Assembly (NCBI GenBank): GCA_035911135.1
Contig: JAMHWD010000012.1
Coordinates: 1-45,161, forward strand
Reading direction: 5' to 3'
Origin: JAMHWD01 sp035911135
Lineage (GTDB): Bacteria; Pseudomonadota; Alphaproteobacteria; Micavibrionales; Micavibrionaceae
DNA length: 45,161 nucleotides
The notes beneath the pieces are model-generated. The model worked only from the letters and a program-made list of their open reading frames with translations. It did no database searches and was not told the DNA's origin. Position numbers and translations under genes: made by a program. Shown one piece after another: positions 7,768 to 16,678 of this stretch. The first letter of the stretch is position 1. Each line of letters starts with the position of its first letter.

Positions 7768-9282
7768 TTATGCACTCTGGCGCTGGGCATCTTCCTCGGC
7801 GAACCAGTGAGAACGCGCCGCCATAATGACAGTATTCGCATCCTTCATAGTAATCTGGTTCTCGCCCAGCATCTCGACAAGCTCATCAGCTGCCAGATCT
7901 GCCAGATCGTCCAGGGATTTAACGCCTTGCTCGCCCAGCTTCAGCAGCTGGTCAGGTGTAAGCCCCTCAACCGCCATAAGATCGTCCTGCAGGCCAAGAG
8001 CAGCGCTCTTTTCCGCCAGTTCTTTCTTCTTGGCATCGAGGAAGGCAATTGCACGGTTCTGCAGCTCGGTCGAGATTTCTTCCTCAAAGCCTTCGATCTG
8101 ATTGAGTTCATCAATCGGTGTTTCAGCGATTTCCTCAACCTTCGTGAAGCCTTCAGCCACGAGAAGATGAGCAATAACCTCATCCACATCCAGCGCACCA
8201 ATAAAGAGGGCGGAGCGCGTACGGAATTCTTCGGCGCGGCGCTCGGACTCCTCCGCCTCCGTCATGATGTCGATATCCCAGCCGGACAGCATCGAGGCCA
8301 GACGTACGTTCTGGCCGCGGCGGCCGATCGCCAGCGAAAGCTGCTCATCCGGCACCACGACATCCATACGCTTTTTCTCTTCGTCCAGAACAACCTTGGC
8401 CACATTGGCAGGCGACAGGGCGCTGACCACGAAAGAGGCCACGTCATTTGTCCAGGGCACGATGTCGATTTTCTCGCCGCCCAGTTCGTTCACAACAGCC
8501 TGAACGCGGGAGCCTCGCATACCAACGCATGCGCCGACCGGGTCGATCGAGCCATCACGGGATACTACGGCGATTTTGGCGCGGGAGCCGGGATCGCGGG
8601 CCACGGATTTAATCTCGATGATGCCATCATAAATTTCCGGCACTTCCTGCATGAACAATTTGGCCATGAATTCAGGATGCGTACGGGAGAGGAAAATCTG
8701 CGGTCCTCGCTGTTCCTCACGTACGTCAAAGATAATCGCGCGTACGCGGTCGCCGTTTTTCAGGTGTTCGCGCGGCATGGTTTCATCGCGGCGCAGGACA
8801 GCCTCGGCACGGCCTGAGATATCAATCGTCGCGTTACCGTATTCAACGCGTTTGACAACGCCGTTGATGATCTCGCCCACGCGGTCCTTGAATTCCATGA
8901 ATTGTCTGTGACGCTCGGCCTCGCGGACTTTTTGCATGATAACCTGCTTGGCGGTCTGGGCGGCGATACGGCCGAAATCCAGCGGCGGCAGATCGTCGAT
9001 AAAGAATTCACCCACTTGCGCGCCAGCCTTGATGCGAACGGCCTGGGAAAGGCGCAGCTGTGCCACTTCATTTTCGATCTCGGCATCATCGGCGACAACC
9101 TCGCGGTAGCGCTTGAGTTCGATATGACCGGATTTGCGGTCAATCTTGGCGCGGATATCATGATCGTGACCGTATTTCGAGCGACCAGCCTTTTGAATGG
9201 CTTCTTCCATCGCCACGAGGACAATCTCGCGGTCGATATTCTTTTCTCTGGCTACGGTATCGGCAACTTGTAAGAGTTCCAT
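7768..9282 (-). CDS. nusA: Transcription termination/antitermination factor NusA
   Basis: 504 residues. The N-terminal RNA-polymerase-binding domain starts MELLQVADTVAREKNIDRE. An S1 domain around residues 135–200 carries INGVVKRVEYGNATIDI. Two KH domains follow, with DPVGACVGMRGSRVQAVVNEL and LSLAIGRRGQNVRLAS. Two helix-hairpin-helix-like C-terminal repeats complete it (FTKVEEIAETPIDEL and VEGLTPDQLLKLGEQGVKSL). NusA modulates pausing and termination. It begins 25 bases after the rimP stop, as in the classic rimP–nusA–infB operon. Confidence 0.97.
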   Translation of the reverse strand: MELLQVADTVAREKNIDREIVLVAMEEAIQKAGRSKYGHDHDIRAKIDRKSGHIELKRYREVVADDAEIENEVAQLRLSQAVRIKAGAQVGEFFIDDLPPLDFGRIAAQTAKQVIMQKVREAERHRQFMEFKDRVGEIINGVVKRVEYGNATIDISGRAEAVLRRDETMPREHLKNGDRVRAIIFDVREEQRGPQIFLSRTHPEFMAKLFMQEVPEIYDGIIEIKSVARDPGSRAKIAVVSRDGSIDPVGACVGMRGSRVQAVVNELGGEKIDIVPWTNDVASFVVSALSPANVAKVVLDEEKKRMDVVVPDEQLSLAIGRRGQNVRLASMLSGWDIDIMTEAEESERRAEEFRTRSALFIGALDVDEVIAHLLVAEGFTKVEEIAETPIDELNQIEGFEEEISTELQNRAIAFLDAKKKELAEKSAALGLQDDLMAVEGLTPDQLLKLGEQGVKSLDDLADLAADELVEMLGENQITMKDANTVIMAARSHWFAEEDAQRQSA

Positions 9283-9307
9283 GGTCTGTCGTTTCCTTAG
9301 TTGGGTA

Positions 9308-9811
9308 TTAAACCTGTTTGTTGGATGTTGCTTTAATCAGTTCATCTGTCAGGACCAGCTTGGCCTTGGACAGGCTGGCGAAGGGGATTTCCACTTCGCC
9401 GGTATCGGTTTTCAAACGCACATTGTCATTGGCCATGCCTAGAATATGCCCGCGAAAGCGGCGCTGGCCATCGTCATTGGGAGTGTCGATCTCAATCTTG
9501 GCCTCAAAGCCCTTATAGAGGTCGAAATGCTCAGGCTTGAAGAGGATGCGGTCAATGCCCGGCGAGCTGATCTCAAGGCGGTAGCGCCCGGCGATAGGAT
9601 CCTCGACATCAAGTACGGCCGATACGGCGCGGCTGATTTTCGTGCAATCATCAATACCAAGGCGTTTTGTGGCCGGATCTTCGGCCATGATCTGCACGGT
9701 TTTCGAGCCATCCTCGCCGATGATTTTCACGCAATACAGATCAAAGCCCAGATCCTTGATCGCGGGCTCGACTATCTTGGCTATGCGGCTTTCCAGCGGC
9801 TGTTGCTTCAT
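9308..9811 (-). CDS. rimP: Ribosome maturation factor RimP
   Basis: A 167-residue protein needed for 30S assembly. The N-terminal domain contains LGFDLYCVKIIGEDGSKTVQI and DCTKISRAVSAVLD. The motif YRLEISSPGIDRILFKPEHF is the family signature, and the C-terminal Sm-like domain ends in KAKLVLTDELI. I chose the ATG at 9809–9811 (MKQQPLESRIAK). A GTG 16 codons upstream is possible but lacks homology. It is the first gene of the rimP–nusA–infB–rbfA–truB–rpsO run, divergent from the 9960 gene. Confidence 0.95.
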   Translation of the reverse strand: MKQQPLESRIAKIVEPAIKDLGFDLYCVKIIGEDGSKTVQIMAEDPATKRLGIDDCTKISRAVSAVLDVEDPIAGRYRLEISSPGIDRILFKPEHFDLYKGFEAKIEIDTPNDDGQRRFRGHILGMANDNVRLKTDTGEVEIPFASLSKAKLVLTDELIKATSNKQV

Positions 9812-9880
9812 GATTTCAAAAATTCCAATAAAAAAGGCGGGGCCGTTCTGCGGACCCACCCTTCATCAAATCGGGTTGTA

Positions 9881-9909
9881 TTGACAGGGTTTATAGCCCC
9901 ATATACTGT
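9881..9909 (+). promoter_or_regulatory. Possible promoter for the 9960 gene
   Basis: TTGACA at 9881–9886 is a perfect -35 box. TATACT at 9902–9907 is 15 bp away, and TACTGT at 9904–9909 is 17 bp away. The spacing or the -10 box is imperfect in either reading. The gene start follows about 50 bp later with GGGAG before its ATG. Confidence 0.4.
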
Positions 9910-9959
9910 CCTTGGCAAGAAATAATTGCAGTAATTCATGAAAAAGGGAGATTTGTAGT

Positions 9960-10280
9960 ATGGCAGCAATCACAAATTGGAGCGCCCAGTTTAAAGACGC
10001 AGCAGGCGACGTTATTTTTACAACAGGCGGTCATGAGAATGTCATGACCACGGATATCAAGACCGGCGATACATTTCTGAACAAGGCGCTGGTGGAGATG
10101 GCCCGCAAGGATCAAAAAGCGGTCATGACATGCGAGCCGCCGCTGATGTACCAGTGGGAAAAAGTTTCTATCAATGCTCAAGAATTCGGTATCACTGGCT
10201 TTACGAAGTCGCGTAATGCTGTTCCTGATGTTCATCTGCAATGGGCGATTGATGAGGCCAGCCCTAATCCGAATGGCTGA
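9960..10280 (+). CDS. Small soluble protein of unknown function
   Basis: A 106-residue protein starting MAAITNWSAQFKDAAGD, without signal peptide or membrane segment. GGGAG nine bases before the ATG and a candidate upstream promoter support expression. I do not recognise its family; there is no obvious catalytic motif and the two halves are not repeats. It is 28 bp upstream of the LysE-type exporter on the same strand, so the two may be co-transcribed. Both sit between trmB and rimP in a block that is otherwise conserved housekeeping, suggesting a local insertion. Confidence 0.7.
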   Translation: MAAITNWSAQFKDAAGDVIFTTGGHENVMTTDIKTGDTFLNKALVEMARKDQKAVMTCEPPLMYQWEKVSINAQEFGITGFTKSRNAVPDVHLQWAIDEASPNPNG

Positions 10281-10308
10281 AAAGTCTGATTTTTACGGCG
10301 GTTTTTAA

Positions 10309-10914
10309 ATGCTGATCGCCTTTATCGCAACCTCCTTTCTCGTTGAACTGACGCCGGGGCCGAATATGGCCTATTTGGCATTATTAAGTGCCGGAACAGG
10401 GAGGCGCGCTGGATTTGCTGCTGTTGCCGGGGTTGCTTTGGGTTTGCTGGTTGTCGGTGTTGCAACCGCCTTGGGTGTGGGGGCTTTGCTTGCCAGCTCT
10501 TCGCTTGCATATGAAATTCTGCGCTGGGCAGGTATTGGCTATATGCTCTGGCTGGCGTGGGAAGGCTGGAGTGGTCGTGTAGAGGATTCAAGCCATGACC
10601 GCGTCGGCGAGAGGCGGGTTAAATATTTTCGCCACGGATTTATTACCAATATTCTTAATCCAAAGGCTGTAATTTTCTACGTTACTATCTTGCCGGGATT
10701 TATTGCAGAGGGGCATGATGCAACCGCGCAAGTTCTGATGCTGACCATTATCTATGTGGTCATAGCAACGGCGGTGCATATGATGATAGTTATTATGGCT
10801 GGATCTGCTGGGGAATTTCTTGGGGATACACGGCGTAGCAGGATCGCCAGTCGCGTCCTGTCGCTGTTATTGGCGGGTGTCGCAATATGGCTGGCCTTTG
10901 ATACGGGCCGCTAG
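10309..10914 (+). CDS. LysE/RhtB family amino-acid exporter
   Basis: A 201-residue inner-membrane protein with about six hydrophobic segments. The N-terminal signature FLVELTPGPNMAYLALLSAG is the LysE/RhtB family motif, followed by GRRAGFAAVAGVALG. The middle segment GFITNILNPKAVIFYVTILPGF is also characteristic. The family exports amino acids or their analogues; the substrate here is unknown. It is convergent with trmB with only 18 bp between the stops and may form an operon with the preceding small gene. Confidence 0.9.
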   Translation: MLIAFIATSFLVELTPGPNMAYLALLSAGTGRRAGFAAVAGVALGLLVVGVATALGVGALLASSSLAYEILRWAGIGYMLWLAWEGWSGRVEDSSHDRVGERRVKYFRHGFITNILNPKAVIFYVTILPGFIAEGHDATAQVLMLTIIYVVIATAVHMMIVIMAGSAGEFLGDTRRSRIASRVLSLLLAGVAIWLAFDTGR

Positions 10915-10932
10915 GTATAGGATTTTGCAGAT

Positions 10933-11628
10933 TTATTTTCGCAGGAACAGCAGGTAACACATCTGCTTGGCGCCTTTGGCGCCCTTCACTTCATACGCGG
11001 TCGTGATCCAGTCTTTGGGCCGTATGGCCCAGTCGTCACGGCATTGCGCCGTCCATGCGAAGGCGGGGTGGTTCATGGCGTGAGTCAGCATCCATTCTGC
11101 CATATCCGGCACATCAGAACTCATGACCAGTTGCCCGCCGGGTTTGAGGATGCGTGCATAAACATCCAGCGTATCCTGCCGGACGATCCGGCGCTTGTGA
11201 TGGCGTTTCTTGTGCCATGGATCGGGATTAAGGATATAAATCCCGTCAAGCGAGGCGCTTGTCAGGGATTTCGCCACAGGCAGGGCATCATCCATGTGAA
11301 CGCGTACATTGTCGTGCGGTTTATGTTCTATGGCATTCAGGAAATTCGACATGCCGTTGATGTAAGGCTCGACACCGATAAAGCCGTGATCCGGGTGGCG
11401 CTCCATGAGGCCTGCGACATGTTCGCCGCTGCCAAAGCCGATTTCCAGCCAGTATTCCGTATGCGGGTTGGCAAAGAGTGAAGCGGGGGCTAGCGTGCCA
11501 TCCTGCGTCAAGCATTCCGAGGCAATAGACAAAACGGGCAGAAGCGTATCAAGCGCCTCCACCCGTTTTTTATTTAAGGGGCGACCGCTCCGGCGTCCGT
11601 AGAAATGGCTGCCGTTGTGGTCCTGCAA
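10933..11628 (-). CDS. trmB: tRNA (guanine-N7-)-methyltransferase
   Basis: A 231-residue SAM-dependent enzyme forming m7G46 in tRNA. The SAM-binding motif EIGFGSGEH is followed by FIGVEPYINGM. The family-specific PDPWHKKRHHKRRIV lies in the catalytic region. TTAYEVKGAKGAKQMCYLLF ends the protein. It starts four bases after the metK stop, so the methyl-donor synthetase and this methyltransferase are probably co-transcribed. Confidence 0.95.
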   Translation of the reverse strand: MQDHNGSHFYGRRSGRPLNKKRVEALDTLLPVLSIASECLTQDGTLAPASLFANPHTEYWLEIGFGSGEHVAGLMERHPDHGFIGVEPYINGMSNFLNAIEHKPHDNVRVHMDDALPVAKSLTSASLDGIYILNPDPWHKKRHHKRRIVRQDTLDVYARILKPGGQLVMSSDVPDMAEWMLTHAMNHPAFAWTAQCRDDWAIRPKDWITTAYEVKGAKGAKQMCYLLFLRK

Positions 11629-11632
11629 TTTA

Positions 11633-12865
11633 TTAGCCCAAAATCTTGCGAAGCTGATCTACCAGATCTGTCTTCTCCCAGGAGAAGCCGCCATCGGCTT
11701 CTGGCTTGCGGCCGAAATGGCCGTAGGCCGCCGTACGGGCGTAGATTGGCTTGTTCAGCTGCAGATGCTCGCGGATGCCGCGAGGTGAAAGGTCGATAAC
11801 CTTGGCAATCGCCTTGACGATCTCGGCTTCAGGAACAGTGCCAGTACCGGCTGTGTTCACATAGACCGAAAGCGGCTTGGAAACGCCAATCGCATAGGCT
11901 ACCTGGATTGTGCATTTCTCGGCATAGCCAGCAGCCACGATGTTCTTGGCAACATAGCGGGCAGCATAAGCGGCCGAGCGGTCAACCTTTGTCGGATCCT
12001 TGCCGGAGAACGCGCCGCCGCCATGCGGGGCTGCGCCGCCGTATGTATCGACGATGATCTTGCGTCCTGTCAGACCGCAATCGCCAACGGGTCCGCCAAT
12101 AACAAAACGGCCGGTCGGGTTGACGTAGAATTCAGCCTCGGAAGGCATCCAGCCAGCAGGCAGAACTTTTTCGACATAGGGGCGAACCAGTTCTTTAACG
12201 TCAGCCTGAGAAAGGCCATCGGCATGCTGTGTGGAGACAACCACGGAAGTGGCGCGCACAGGCTTGCCATCGCGGTATTCCAGTGTGACCTGCGATTTTG
12301 CATCCGGCTCGATCTTGCCTTTCAGCGGGCCTGTTTTGCGGGCTTCTGCCAGACCGCGCAGGATCTGGTGCGAGTATTGCAGCGGAGCCGGCATAAGGTC
12401 TTCAGTTTCGCGCGTGGCATAACCGAACATGATACCCTGATCGCCTGCGCCTTCATCTTTTTCACCGGCGGAGTCAACGCCAACAGCGATGTCAGCGGAT
12501 TGCTTGTGCAGGAGAACCTGAACCTTGGCAGTCTTCCAGTGGAAGCCTTCTTGCTCATAGCCAATATCCTTGATGGCTTCACGGGCGGCTTGCTCGATGT
12601 CAGCTTTTGAGATGCTGTCCGGGCCGCGCAATTCACCAGCCAGAACAACCGTATCGGTTGTTACCAGTGTTTCGCAGGCAACGCGGGCATAGGGATCTGC
12701 TTTGAAGAACAGATCAACCACGGAATCAGAAATACGGTCGCAGACTTTGTCCGGGTGACCTTCCGAAACGGATTCGCTGGTGAAGATGTAGTCCTTGAGA
12801 TCTGTTTGTGCAACGGGAGCGTTGTTGTCCATTTTAATGGCGGCCTGTCCTTGAGCTGGTGTCAT
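11633..12865 (-). CDS. metK: S-adenosylmethionine synthetase
   Basis: This enzyme makes SAM from methionine and ATP. It shows FTSESVSEGHPDKVCDRISD at the N-terminal active site, then GAGDQGIMFGYA and RFVIGGPVGDCGLTGRK. DTYGGAAPHGGGAFSGKDP is the phosphate-binding glycine-rich motif. Length is 410 residues from this ATG. A second ATG at 12832 would give 399 and neither has a strong ribosome-binding site, so the exact start is open. The 150-bp leader back to the XRE gene shows no structure I can assign to a SAM riboswitch. The XRE regulator lies directly upstream on the same strand. Confidence 0.96.
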   Translation of the reverse strand: MTPAQGQAAIKMDNNAPVAQTDLKDYIFTSESVSEGHPDKVCDRISDSVVDLFFKADPYARVACETLVTTDTVVLAGELRGPDSISKADIEQAAREAIKDIGYEQEGFHWKTAKVQVLLHKQSADIAVGVDSAGEKDEGAGDQGIMFGYATRETEDLMPAPLQYSHQILRGLAEARKTGPLKGKIEPDAKSQVTLEYRDGKPVRATSVVVSTQHADGLSQADVKELVRPYVEKVLPAGWMPSEAEFYVNPTGRFVIGGPVGDCGLTGRKIIVDTYGGAAPHGGGAFSGKDPTKVDRSAAYAARYVAKNIVAAGYAEKCTIQVAYAIGVSKPLSVYVNTAGTGTVPEAEIVKAIAKVIDLSPRGIREHLQLNKPIYARTAAYGHFGRKPEADGGFSWEKTDLVDQLRKILG

Positions 12866-13018
12866 GGGTTACGTGTCTTTCATGTATAAATGTTACATAT
12901 GCCCGGATGCACGCCAGAATATAGGTAAGGGGTACATCTGTTCTTTGGGCAATAAACACCCACACTAATGAGTGTTTCAGGGGCTTTCAAGAGGGAAAAA
13001 GAGGGAAAAAGACAGGTT

Positions 13019-13471
13019 TTAATCGTCTTCGCCGGTTGTATTGCCCATGGTGCGGATCAGTTTCAGCACATCACGGCGTACTTTTTCATCCTTGATGGCG
13101 TAATAGCTACGCACAAGTTTGATAGTTTCCTTGCGCTGCATGATATCGCCTTCGGGGAAGATATCATCCTGATCGTTGTCGGAGACGCCATAAGAGTAAT
13201 TGGCCGCGCTTTGTTCCAGCCCATCTTCGGCATTGTCGAAGAAATAGGAGACCGGAACTTTCAGCAATTGGCTGAACTGATACAGGCGGCTGGCGCTCAC
13301 GCGGTTTGCGCCGCGCTCGTATTTTTGGATTTGCTGAAAGGTGATGCCTGTCTGCTCAGCCAGTTTTTCCTGACTTAATCCCAGTAATACTCTGCGTACG
13401 CGAAGGCGTTGTCCTACATATTTGTCTATGGGTTGGGCTGTGCCCTTGGAGTTTTTTTTCTTGCTGTCCAT
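13019..13471 (-). CDS. XRE-family helix-turn-helix regulator
   Basis: A 150-residue protein starting MDSKKKNSKG. It has a Cro/C1-type HTH between residues about 15 and 75, with the core LGLSQEKLAEQTGITFQQIQ followed by KYERGANRVSASRLYQFSQL. The C-terminal half is acidic and then basic (RKETIKLVRSYYAIKDEKV). This single-domain regulator is often found between lnt and metK in alphaproteobacteria; its targets are not established. The frame is open 12 codons further upstream, but only with a TTG start. A palindrome in the promoter region suggests autoregulation. Confidence 0.88.
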   Translation of the reverse strand: MDSKKKNSKGTAQPIDKYVGQRLRVRRVLLGLSQEKLAEQTGITFQQIQKYERGANRVSASRLYQFSQLLKVPVSYFFDNAEDGLEQSAANYSYGVSDNDQDDIFPEGDIMQRKETIKLVRSYYAIKDEKVRRDVLKLIRTMGNTTGEDD

Positions 13472-13599
13472 AATATTCAAAAATTCTCGAACTAGTAAAA
13501 GCTGCAATAATTTCTGAGTGAAAGAAAAAGAGTGCCGCTCTCGCGATATTGTTGAAGTAGTGTAATAACCATGACTACTTCTGTATGCAACTAACCTAA

Positions 13600-13628
13600 A
13601 GTATATTTTTGCAAAATATTTGCAATCA
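13600..13628 (-). promoter_or_regulatory. Candidate promoter and operator of the XRE gene
   Basis: On the minus strand TATACT (13605–13600) lies 17 bp from a weak -35 TGATTG (13628–13623). Between them GCAAA-ATA-TTTGC (13611–13623) is a perfect 5+3+5 inverted repeat. A regulator bound there would block polymerase, fitting autorepression by the downstream XRE protein. This is inference from position only. Confidence 0.4.
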
Positions 13629-13651
13629 GAAAATTTATCATTGGTTTTCCT

Positions 13652-15070
13652 TTATGGCAGAGTCACTGTTAGAACATTTTCTGTCTCTAAATCAGCGCTT
13701 TCCATGATCTTGCCATCAGAGTCAATTGCCGCGGAAACCCCGGTATTGGCCGCGCGCAGGACATAAACATTTTCTTCCGCAGCGCGGAATATTGCCTTTT
13801 GCAGATGCTGGTGCGGACCAGCGCTGTTGCCATACCATCCATCATTCGTGACATTTATAATGGCAAAAGGTTCATTATTCCTGTCGAGAACTTTTCCGGG
13901 GAAAAGTATTTCATAGCAAATAAGAGGGCTGAAACTAAAGCCGTTGGGCAGTGTGATGGTTATGTTTCCGGGGCCGGGAACGAATCCTGAAAAGCCGGAT
14001 ACGGTCTCGATCGGTATCCATTTCTGAAACGGGATGTATTCGCCAAATGGCACGAGATGAAATTTATCATAGCGGTGAATAACCTGTCCCTGTTTGTCGA
14101 TGACGACAAGGCTGTTGGCGTTTGTCTTGTCGGGATTTTTCAGCAAGATGCCCGTGACAAGATAGACGTCATGTTCATAGCTGGCGAGCATGGCGCGCAT
14201 CAGTTCCATGGCGCGTTCGCTCTCCAGAAACATGTAATTGATGGCGGTCTCCGGCCAGATGATCAGCGTGGTTTGCGCCTCGCCGCCTTGCGCGATAGAA
14301 AGGCGCAGCAGCTTTTCAAAATGCTCGCGCATGAGGCTGCCATCCCATTTTTTCGATTGCGGGATGTTGGGCTGAACGATGCGGATGGTGGTTTGCAATC
14401 CGCTTTCACGGTGGGAGGGCTGGATAGGATCATTCATGCCGATAAGGGCGCATGCTATAAAAAGAATGATTGCCGTGGCGGGCAATATTATTTTTTGTCT
14501 GATGGAATTGGCCGTAAAGGGATAGGCGAGCGCCGCGCCCCAGAAGATCGTCAGCAATGTCAGGCCGTATATGCCGGTAATGGGCAAAATTCCCAGCATT
14601 GCGGGGACGCCGCCCCAGGCATAGCCAAAAAGATTCCATGGAAATCCTGTGAAGATATGACCGCGCAGCCATTCCGATGCGAATAAAGCTATTGTGAATG
14701 CGAGCAGTCCTTTGAGCGTGGCAAGCCTGAAAAAACGCGTGCTTATATATGTTGCCAGCGCGGTAAATAATGAGAGCATGGCGGGGAGCACGCAAACCGC
14801 CAGCGGCCATGCCCAGCGGTAATCATTGCCCTCCACCAGCAGGGCATTGCCAATCCAGATCAGTCCAAGACCAAAATATCCGAAACCAAAAAGCCAGCCG
14901 GCCAGTGCCGCCTTCCATGGCTTGTCATTCAAGGCGTGCAGGATGTAATAAAGCCCGCCTAGCGAAAGCAGTATCAGCGGTGCAATGCCGGTAGGCGCCA
15001 TGGCGTATGAACCAGCCGCGCCCAAGCCAAGGGCGATCAATAAAAGGGCGGCATCGGGCAGCGTTTTCAT
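13652..15070 (-). CDS. lnt: Apolipoprotein N-acyltransferase
   Basis: A 472-residue inner-membrane enzyme adding the third acyl chain to lipoproteins. The N-terminal half has several hydrophobic helices with the conserved EWLRGHIFTGFPWN. The periplasmic nitrilase domain begins near residue 228. The catalytic triad is Glu274 (IIWPE), Lys336 (YDKFHLVPFGEY) and Cys385 (ICYEILFP), and NVTNDGWYG follows. It is downstream of corC with about 50 bp between, in the usual ybeY–corC–lnt order. Confidence 0.96.
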   Translation of the reverse strand: MKTLPDAALLLIALGLGAAGSYAMAPTGIAPLILLSLGGLYYILHALNDKPWKAALAGWLFGFGYFGLGLIWIGNALLVEGNDYRWAWPLAVCVLPAMLSLFTALATYISTRFFRLATLKGLLAFTIALFASEWLRGHIFTGFPWNLFGYAWGGVPAMLGILPITGIYGLTLLTIFWGAALAYPFTANSIRQKIILPATAIILFIACALIGMNDPIQPSHRESGLQTTIRIVQPNIPQSKKWDGSLMREHFEKLLRLSIAQGGEAQTTLIIWPETAINYMFLESERAMELMRAMLASYEHDVYLVTGILLKNPDKTNANSLVVIDKQGQVIHRYDKFHLVPFGEYIPFQKWIPIETVSGFSGFVPGPGNITITLPNGFSFSPLICYEILFPGKVLDRNNEPFAIINVTNDGWYGNSAGPHQHLQKAIFRAAEENVYVLRAANTGVSAAIDSDGKIMESADLETENVLTVTLP

Positions 15071-15122
15071 GGCTTTGTTTTAGCTTTTAAAACGGAGCGA
15101 GGCAAAGCAAAGTTTTTCAGGA

Positions 15123-16145
15123 TCAGATATTATAGGCCGGAGCAATATTGCGAAGGCGCAGGCGCTTGATGCGGCGAAGGTCGGCTTCGATGATCTCGAA
15201 TGTCAGGCCGCTGGAATGGGGAATAATCTCGCCGCGCACCGGCACGCGTCCGGCGAGATAAATCACAAGCCCGCCCAGCGTGTCGTTTTCCTCGCGCTCT
15301 TCTGCGGTGAGAATGGCGCCATAACGGGCTTCGAAATCATCCGTATCGACCCGGCCATCGGCCAGCACAGTGCCATCGGGTTTATCAATCAGGCGCGGAT
15401 GCGTATCGGAGTCATGTTCATCTTCCATCTGCCCGACGATTTCCTCGATCAGATCGCCAATAGTCACCAGCCCGTCAATACCGCCAAATTCATCAACGAC
15501 CATGGCCATATGCTTGCGTGTCTCACGCATTTGCATGAGCAGATTGAGCGCGTTCATGGACGGCGCGATAATCGGAACATCGCGGATCATTTCCCGGATA
15601 TTGATCTGCCCGCCCTTGGCCAGAACATAGAGAACATCCTTGATATGGATCGTCCCCAGAATATCATCGAGGCGTTCCTTATAGACGGGGAATCGGCTGA
15701 ACTGGCTGGAGGCGAGTTTGTCGAGCAGTTCATCGGCTGGGGTGTCCACCTCGATCGCCATGATGTCGGCGCTGGGGATCATGGCATCGGCCGCCTGAAT
15801 ATTGCGGAGCTTGAGGATATTGGAGATCAGAAGTTTTTCTTCGGATGTAATGCCGGAATCTTCAGGGTTATCACCGTCCTGCGATTCCTCGATATATTCC
15901 TCGATAACATCACGCAGGTTTTCAGGGCGCATCTTAAAGCCTGAGGTAAGCCAGGACAGAAGGCCGCCTTTTTCAATACCTGTTTGATGGTTGTGAGAGG
16001 GGGGTGCGTCATCCCGTGTTGCCGGGTTGGATTCGCCTGCAGGTTGCGCTTCCTGTGCGGAAGTCGCGCTACTAGGGTAGGGGTCGTCCCGGTCTTCTTT
16101 GGCCGGGCTGGGCGTATAAGCCGCTTTCGGGTGTGAGTGTGGCAT
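15123..16145 (-). CDS. CorC/HlyC-family CBS-domain protein
   Basis: A 340-residue cytoplasmic protein. It has a proline- and polar-rich N-terminal extension of about 65 residues. Two CBS domains follow (about 120–245) with ADAMIPSADIMAIEVD and FSRFPVYKERLDDILGTIHIKDVL. The C-terminal CorC/HlyC domain contains TLGGLVIYLAGRVPVRGE. Family members are linked to magnesium or cobalt efflux and were once called haemolysin-like. The motif MAMVVDEFGGIDGLVTIGDL is typical. It lies eight bases downstream of ybeY and is likely part of the phoH–ybeY–corC–lnt operon. Confidence 0.93.
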   Translation of the reverse strand: MPHSHPKAAYTPSPAKEDRDDPYPSSATSAQEAQPAGESNPATRDDAPPSHNHQTGIEKGGLLSWLTSGFKMRPENLRDVIEEYIEESQDGDNPEDSGITSEEKLLISNILKLRNIQAADAMIPSADIMAIEVDTPADELLDKLASSQFSRFPVYKERLDDILGTIHIKDVLYVLAKGGQINIREMIRDVPIIAPSMNALNLLMQMRETRKHMAMVVDEFGGIDGLVTIGDLIEEIVGQMEDEHDSDTHPRLIDKPDGTVLADGRVDTDDFEARYGAILTAEEREENDTLGGLVIYLAGRVPVRGEIIPHSSGLTFEIIEADLRRIKRLRLRNIAPAYNI

Positions 16146-16153
16146 CTCTAATA

Positions 16154-16678
16154 CTATTCTATCACATAAGGATTGGGTATTTTCAAGTCTGACAATATAC
16201 GGATTTCAAGGTTTTCCATGATTTTTGCCTCGGAATCGGCCTCATGGTCGTATCCGAGCAGGTGGAGAGTGCCGTGTATTAGCATATGCTGATAATGATG
16301 AGGCAGGGGCTTTTCCTGCTCAAGCGCCTCATTTTGCATGGTCTCCAGTGCGATCACGACATCGCCAAGGCTATCAGCGGGCAGTGGCGCAGCCATCCGG
16401 TTGCCCCAGTCAATCTGCGGAAATGACAGGACATTGGTCGCCTTGTCCTTGCCGCGGTAATCACGGTTAAGATCCCTGATTTCGGCATCATTGGTTAAAA
16501 CAAGGCTGATTTCATCACAGCCGGGCGGCAGAGGCGGCAGATCGCTGCTGGCAAAAAGAGCGGCCAGCGCCTTATGCGATAAATCCTCTATTTCAGGCAA
16601 AGCGCTTTGCCAGCGATCATCTTCGATGCTGATCACGAGGCCGGGGGGTGAAATCTTGCGTCTGGAGACCCTGGTCAT
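16154..16678 (-). CDS. ybeY: Endoribonuclease YbeY (rRNA maturation factor)
   Basis: A 174-residue single-strand endoribonuclease for 16S 3'-end processing and ribosome quality control. The metal site is the family motif HGTLHLLGYDHEAD, with three zinc-binding histidines. The upstream segment LNRDYRGKDKATNVLSFP is also diagnostic. Its ATG overlaps the phoH stop by four bases, so translation is coupled with phoH as in many bacteria. Confidence 0.96.
   Translation of the reverse strand: MTRVSRRKISPPGLVISIEDDRWQSALPEIEDLSHKALAALFASSDLPPLPPGCDEISLVLTNDAEIRDLNRDYRGKDKATNVLSFPQIDWGNRMAAPLPADSLGDVVIALETMQNEALEQEKPLPHHYQHMLIHGTLHLLGYDHEADSEAKIMENLEIRILSDLKIPNPYVIE

Noticed and set aside
12866..13018. 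Possible SAM riboswitch ahead of metK
   Set aside because: I could not find the paired segments of any SAM riboswitch class; only a short ACACT/AGTGT palindrome near 12963–12976 is present.
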